Part shown: positions 58,801 to 64,000 of the stretch, one piece after another
Numbering within the stretch: position 1 is the stretch's first letter
Layout of the letters: each line of letters begins with the position of its first letter
NCBI GenBank assembly: GCA_027625915.1
Contig: JANTQA010000008.1
Location: 1,113,001 to 1,177,000 of the forward strand
Reading direction: 5' to 3'
Source of the DNA: Anaeramoeba flamelloides
Taxonomy: Eukaryota; Metamonada; Anaeramoebidae
DNA length: 64,000 bases
Made by a program: the position numbers and the translations under genes
The notes under the pieces: model-generated
Told to the model about the DNA's origin: nothing
The model's input: the letters and a program-made list of their open reading frames with translations, nothing else
The model's database searches: none

Positions 58801-61800
58801 TATTACATTTGAATTAAATCAATATAAAAAACTTTTTTAATAAATAAAGTAATCAACCCTAATTTAAAAAAAAACAAATAAAAAAAGAACTTTTAAATAT
58901 TATTTAAAGATAATAAAATAATCTTTTAAACCAAAAAGGATTTTATAATTTCAATTTTGATATTAGTAAAAATTTGAAAAAAATCTTTGTAAAAATTAAA
59001 TTTTTTAATGTAAATTAATCCAGATCTTGGAAAATAAGTTCTGATATATGGTCTCTTATTCAATAATATTATTTATTTTATGTCTAGATTTTAAAAAGTC
59101 ATGTATTAATAAATAAGTAAAAATTAAAAAAAAAAAATCAATTATTAATCTTACCCGAACTATTTGTAAAAATCGTTTAAATTTGAAAAAAATTCTTGTT
59201 TAAAAAATTTCACAAATTTATCTATGAAAAAAAATATTTTTTTTTTTTCAAATTTAATTTATATTTTTTTTAATTTTTTAAAATTATTAAGAATCAAATA
59301 TATTTATTGATATTGAATGGTAATCAATATACAAAACAAATTTTTTATGTGTTGTCAAAATCTCTTTGTAATGAATAAATTATTTAATCAAGTATTTTAG
59401 GCAATATTGTGACGCAAAGTATCCCCAAAAAAATTTCCAGTAAAGTATGATGTGTTTTAATCATTTAAACTAAAAAGTTTTTGATGTGTAAACAAACTTT
59501 TTTTAAAAAAAAATTTTTTTGATAAACTTTCGATCGAAAAATAATGAAATCACAATAACCAAATAGTAATTTTTCAAATGTTGAAAATTTTTTTTCAAGT
59601 TATTTTTTTATTGTAGGTTTCTATTCAATTTTTAATTATAAATTTTTCTTTCGAGGATAATTGTTTATAAATTCTATATCTTATAATCCTTTTATAACAA
59701 TTCAAATTAAAGTTTTTATTTAAAAGACAATTGGGAAATTTGGTGTTCTAATGGATATATATCTATAGATAGATAGATACTCAAAGGTTTAACTTTGAAT
59801 TTAATTTTTTTACTGTAAATCAATCTTTTTTTCAAAAATACAAGACTTTTATCTATTCTATTTAAATCAAATATTCTTTGTCTTCCCAAAAAAAAAATAA
59901 TTGGAATTAATTTTCTTTCTAACAATAAATAAATGATTTTTTGATAAAATTGTGATTTTAGTACATTTCAAAATTTTAAAAAAATTCAAAAATAAGAAAA
60001 TTAAAAAAAAATTGAAGTGAAAGATGAAAAGCAAATATAAGGAGATAAAAAGTGTTTTCATTCCAAAGTTATTAATTTGAATTTTTAAATAAATATATGT
60101 TTATAATACTTGAAATTTTTAGAAAACTTAACAGAAGATGTATAGAGTACATAATATTTGAATTTTTATTGTATTTTTTCATTTAAGGGAATTGAGGATA
60201 ATTGTAATTCATTTTCAAAAATTCGTTAAAATAAACAAAATAATAATAATAATAATAACTTTTAAATGAAAAAATGTATAATATAAAAATCCTAATTAAA
60301 TAAACCAATCGATGTATTTTTAATAAATTTATAAATAAATAAATAGTTCCCGGCAACGAAGTGGAAAGTGAGTTTATTGTTTTTGTTGAAAAGGATGATA
60401 AAAACATTCAATATTATAGTTATCTATTTCGCAGAGGCAATGTACCAATTAATTGGAAATTACAATTAAAAAAAAAAAATGAATCCACAAAGAAAATAGT
60501 GTTTCAGAAAGAGCCATTTAAAGGCGTTATTGAATATTATAAAAGGCTACTTCAAAGATATTTATGTAGAAGTGTCACTTGTATTTCGTTAATTTGTAAT
60601 GATGCAAAAAGGCAAATGGAAAGCAAATTAATTTCAATATATGAACGCTCGCATGACTTAGTAAAAAACTTTTTAGACATTAATTTAAATTTCATTAATT
60701 TTGATTGGTTAAAAAATCAAGAGAACAACAATGATGATGAAAATGAAAGTATTAATAAATATTGGATTTCACTCAAAACAAATTTATTTAATTGTAAATT
60801 AAATAACGGTAATTTCCAAGTAAATAATTTGAATTTAAAAAAAAATTTTGATTCATCAATTTTTAAATCAAGATGTGTTTATACACCAAACGAAAGGCAT
60901 TATTTGCATCAAAAAATTACAAAACAAAATTTAATATGCAGATTTAATTGTAAAAATTCTTTAGAAGAAACTGATCGTGGTACCTTTTATTTTTGTTTCC
61001 AAATTTTTGGTGAAATTTTAAGAAGGCTTGGAATGGGGCTAATCCATCATTATAAACCGATCAATTGGTCATTGTATAAACTACCTTTTAATACTTTTAA
61101 TGAAAATATTGATCCTCTTTTACGGAAGGCTTTGGCAGAAATTTTTTTATTAAATGGGGAAATTTTATCTTATTTATTTACAAACCAAAATTGTAAATAT
61201 CGCAATAATAATAGCAGCAATAGCAATAGCAATAGTAATAATGAAAGGGGGTTAATGATTGAAAAGTATCTTAAAAAATTCAATAATACTCAAAATGAGG
61301 AATTGATAAATTTAAAGGAAAAGTATAAAAATATAATGGATGATAACCAAAGGCATTTTTTATATTTAATGTTTTTAGGCTTAAATTTAAAAAAAATCTT
61401 ACCAATAACTTCATTAAAAAATAAATACTATTATTTGGTTTCTTCATTTCCTGCTTGTTTTTTAAAGCCAATACAGCATGAAAAGGTTTTTTTGCCTTCT
61501 GTCCCATACTTGTCAAAAAAATCATCATCGCATTCTGCATCAACATCAACATCAGCATCAACATCCTCATCTTCAACAGCTTCAACATTGCATTCATCAT
61601 CAACTTCTTCTTCTTCCACGACTTCTTCAATTAAAAAATTACAAAATCTTGAAATAATTAATAATCCATTATCCGAAATGTTATTAAATCATAATAAAAT
61701 TAAATGGATTTGTAAAAAAAATTTAAATGAAATTGAAATTGAAATTTTATTAAATGAGCCTTGTGTTGTATCTGAAATTTGTTTAACTGTTCAACATAAA

Positions 61801-62032
61801 ATTGGTTATGGTAGATTTCCGATGTTTATGGATGTGTACGTTGGCAAATATTTAAATAATTTACAAACTGTTTATTATAGAGAAAAAATTCCTTTTTGTA
61901 AAGAGGAAACCAAATTATGGTATCCGATAAAAAAAATACAACGAGGTATTTTGCCTCAATATTTTTCTCCTAATTTATTTGAAAAGAAAGATCAAAATAT
62001 AAAAATTGAAAATAATAATAATAATAATGATA

Positions 62033-62073
<41 letters not shown>

Positions 62074-64000
62074 AATGATGATGATGATATAGGAAATGAA
62101 AATAATACACTTCACCATCATCATAATCATTTAAATAATTTAAAAAATCAAAATTTTAATATTAAAGATGTTATTGGTGGATTTGATAAATTAACAAATG
62201 ATAAACCAAAGTATAATAACAATGATAGAGGGTCTGATGATGATCTTCAGAATGGAGACGATAATTTAGATTTAGAAAAAGAAACAATAAACCTCAAACT
62301 TGTGGAAAATAATACTCAACAGGAAACTTCAAATTCCGAAACAAAAATGGAAAAGAACATAAAAACTCGACAAAATTTAACTAATTTATATAATTTCAAT
62401 GGGGTTAGATTTGGTCTAAGTAGAATTGTCAAAATTAAATTTTATGGAATAAATAAAAAAAATATTGAAAAATGGGGAAATCATTTAGTTTTGGGTAAAA
62501 TAGAGATTTTAGGATTAATTAATAAAGCAAATTCTCCAAAGGAAGCCCGATTAAATTTAATGAAACAGCAAACAAAAAGACAAATTCAAAATTTTTTTAA
62601 TTTGACATTACCTCAAACTTTTGAACCAAATAACACAGATGTGAAATTTTGGAAATTTGAACAAAAAATTAGAAATATTAAAAATTCAAATGTAGTTTAT
62701 TTTACAAGAAAGTCTAATCAAAATTTAAAACAAGATAATATTAATAACATAAAAAACAAAAATGAAAAAAATTCTGATTACAATAAAATTGAAATTGAAA
62801 ATAATAATGAAAATTTAATTCATAATAAGAATAGCAAGGATCACAATGAAGAATTTATTATTGAAAAATCAGAAAAAGAAAATATTAGTGAAAAAAACTT
62901 GAATAATGACAATGATCTCATTAAAAAGAAAATTGAAGGGGAAGAAAAAGATGATGAAGAGGGGGTAGAAGGGACAGAAGGGACAGAAGGGACAGAAGGG
63001 ACAGAAGGGACAGAAGGGACAGAAGGGACAGAAGGGACAGAAGGGACAGAAGGGGTCAAAGGAAAAGAAGGAAAAGAGGAAAAAGACGTTAACAACAAAA
63101 ACAATGATAATAAAAAACAAAATGAAAAAAAAGAAAAAATAATTACTTTTCTTTTAATTGACGATTATTTTGGCAAACCAAAAAATTCAAAAAATGAAGA
63201 AACAAAAAAAAATAGTAATAAAACTACAAATAATAATAGCATTAAAAAACATAAAAATCTTTTAATCAAAATTGAAAAAAAAAAAATTAATTATTCCTTA
63301 AAGCATTTAATTAATGAACTAGATGATGATCTTGAAGCAATTTTAGCTTACCAGCCAACAAATAATAAAAACTTTCAAAATAAAGATCTTAAAAAATTAA
63401 ATTTTAATGTATATAAGGAATATGTAGAATCCATTTTTCAAAAAACAAATTCAAATGAAAGGGAGTTGACATTTTTAGGAAGTTTAAAATTTGAACTTTT
63501 AAGATTAAAATTAAATTTAACTGTCACCGAAAGAGATGGTATTTTAATTAAAATGGGGATTAATCCAAATGATATAAATCCAGAAAGTTTTTTATTTACT
63601 AGGCATAAAAGATTAATTGGTGAGATAATGAAGAAAGAAAAATTCAAAAATAGAATTTGTCATAATTCCACTTGCAGTACTAAATTAGGATTTTCAAGAA
63701 ATAGATGTTATTATTGCTTTCATAGATTTTGTTCAAATTGCATTAGCCAAACACAAATTCAAATCATTGAATATTTATGGGAAGATACTTCGATTGTGTG
63801 TAATTCTTGTTTTGAAAAATTGCAATCACAAAAAATGATACTTGATAGACTTTTAATACTTTCACAAAATATTCAAAAAAGAAATAATGAGGAATATTTA
63901 AAAAAACGAAAAAATAATGAAAAATTACTCAATTTAATTCTTTCCAGTTATTCAAACAATTTAACATATAATAATGAAAATGATTCTGTTGGGAGAGAGG
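52813..64000 (+). CDS. SAC9: SAC9-like phosphoinositide phosphatase homologue, catalytic Arg lost, FYVE-like finger; runs off the window
   Basis: Exons 52813-52875, 53009-53457, 53622-53866 and 60347 to past 64000 join in frame (phases 0, 2, 1), giving at least 1470 aa. The product follows plant SAC9 block by block: FIISSLCNRNDTQ, HYYCETMDITRPYPS (about 150-164), FCWNQW and CVILLQG, CLISRKSNLNPGT, PGNEVESEFIVFV (254 on), YLFRRGNVPINW, PFKGVIEYY, and late LNLTVTERDGILIKMGIN. SAC enzymes remove phosphates from phosphoinositides through a CX5R motif. Here it reads RFNCKNSLEETDRG: Cys454 is kept but the Arg position is Glu460. The WW domain of plant SAC9 is absent. Long Ser, Asp and Asn tracts and a GTE repeat follow. 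A FYVE-like finger has Cys1357, 1362, 1373, 1376, 1381, 1384, 1404 and 1407. Acceptor 53622 is the least certain. Confidence 0.9.
54173..54535 (+). mobile_element. LINE-A 3' end insertion with target-site duplication
   Basis: A 5'-truncated LINE-A copy still readable without interruption: CPLCLKYKQKEIIENIDHF and LWICPFYEKDRLIF form the C-terminal zinc knuckle, followed by FLKGNLSLRATRV and a stop. It then ends GTGTAATTTACACTTCTTC-AATAATAAAAG. The flanks are 16-17 bp direct repeats, TATGGACTTTTTTAAT (54157-54172) and TATGGACTTTTTTTAAT (54536-54552). The intact repeats and readable frame mark it as the youngest LINE copy here. No long poly(A) tail; the tail is AAT-like. Confidence 0.9.
55085..55446. 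repeat. Cluster of palindromic hairpin modules, array 2
   Basis: Four contiguous palindromes. The first (55085-55168) has a near-perfect 38-bp stem, TAGGTTTTTATTAATTTAAG outward and its complement ending AAAAAAACCTA. A module-B-like unit spans 55173-55268. Two module-A units occupy 55262-55344 and 55369-55446 (TTTTCCAGAATTTAATA and AATTCTGGAAAGG). Same unit families as 18999-20148. Confidence 0.7.
55450..55640 (-). mobile_element. LINE-B 3' terminal fragment, inverted
   Basis: On the minus strand TTATGATTCTTTATGAAAAT and AATTTAGCAATTAGGATAA parallel the LINE-B end at 19745-19800. Then GTAGTAGAGCGTCATAGAG parallels the CG-containing terminal block near 19820. The terminus abuts hairpin array 2. 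Confidence 0.6.
62968..63053 (+). repeat. Coding minisatellite, 9-bp unit
   Basis: About ten tandem perfect or near-perfect copies of GGGACAGAA, read as Gly-Thr-Glu in the SAC9-like protein, flanked by EEGVEG and GVKGKEGK. Perfect units imply recent slippage. Confidence 0.9.

Larger units (their letters stand above)
53867..60346 (+). other. Giant intron 3 of the SAC9-like gene (6.48 kb)
   Basis: GTAAGC donor after ENG and AAATAG acceptor before PGNEVESE, phase 1, interrupting a block that is contiguous in plant SAC9. Contains a LINE-A insertion with target-site duplication (54157-54552), palindromic modules (55085-55446) and a LINE-B 3' end (about 55450-55640, -). The rest, 55640-60346, is plain AT-rich DNA with no gene seen. 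Confidence 0.75.

Noticed and set aside
61280-61630. Minus-strand Met/Leu-rich and Asp/Glu-rich frames
   Set aside because: Shadows of the Ser/Thr tract in the SAC9-like exon.
62841-63120. Minus-strand frames with a Pro-Ser-Val or Cys-Pro-Phe repeat
   Set aside because: They are the complement of the Gly-Thr-Glu minisatellite in the SAC9-like coding frame.
1-64000. CRISPR array, tRNA or rRNA genes
   Set aside because: No regular spaced repeats, no B-box GGTTCRANTCC and no rRNA core sequences were seen; the window is eukaryotic.

Overview
The window is about 64 kb of very AT-rich (roughly three quarters A+T) nuclear DNA from a single-celled eukaryote. Spliceosomal introns, LSm, Ras and heterotrimeric G-alpha proteins, a homeodomain protein, a B-box/SPRY (TRIM-like) protein, Lys/Glu/Asn-rich low-complexity inserts and LINE debris point to an amoeboid protist. 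An Anaeramoeba-like species is my best guess from overall style; that is inference and no marker gene proves it. No tRNA, rRNA or CRISPR array was found.

Nine host genes are supported. LSM5 (41-442, -), a Ras GTPase (4484-5068, -), UTP23 (11102-12295, -), a six-exon G-protein alpha subunit (16616-25430, +), a homeodomain protein (30143-32116, +), an unrecognised 428-aa protein (36979-38265, +), a three-exon B-box/coiled-coil/SPRY protein (40130-46486, +), NAD(P)HX dehydratase NAXD (48817-49800, -), and a SAC9-family phosphoinositide-phosphatase-like gene (52813 to beyond 64000, +). They cover general housekeeping (RNA decay and splicing, ribosome assembly, metabolite repair) and signalling (Ras, G-alpha, phosphoinositides) and do not form one pathway.

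Three genes had to be assembled across introns. Introns fall into two classes: short ones of 113-164 bp and giant ones of 2.1-6.5 kb. The giant introns and the intergenic gaps hold the mobile DNA: two non-LTR retrotransposon (LINE) lineages as 5'-truncated relics, a Tc1/mariner-like MITE family with TA target sites, several other short inverted-repeat elements, and clusters of palindromic hairpin modules.

The most interesting item is the last gene. Its fourth exon is open for more than 3.6 kb up to the window edge. The conceptual product aligns along its length with plant SAC9, including the SAC9-type N-terminus, the linker block and a FYVE-like eight-cysteine zinc finger. The catalytic CX5R arginine of the SAC domain is replaced by glutamate, which predicts a pseudophosphatase.
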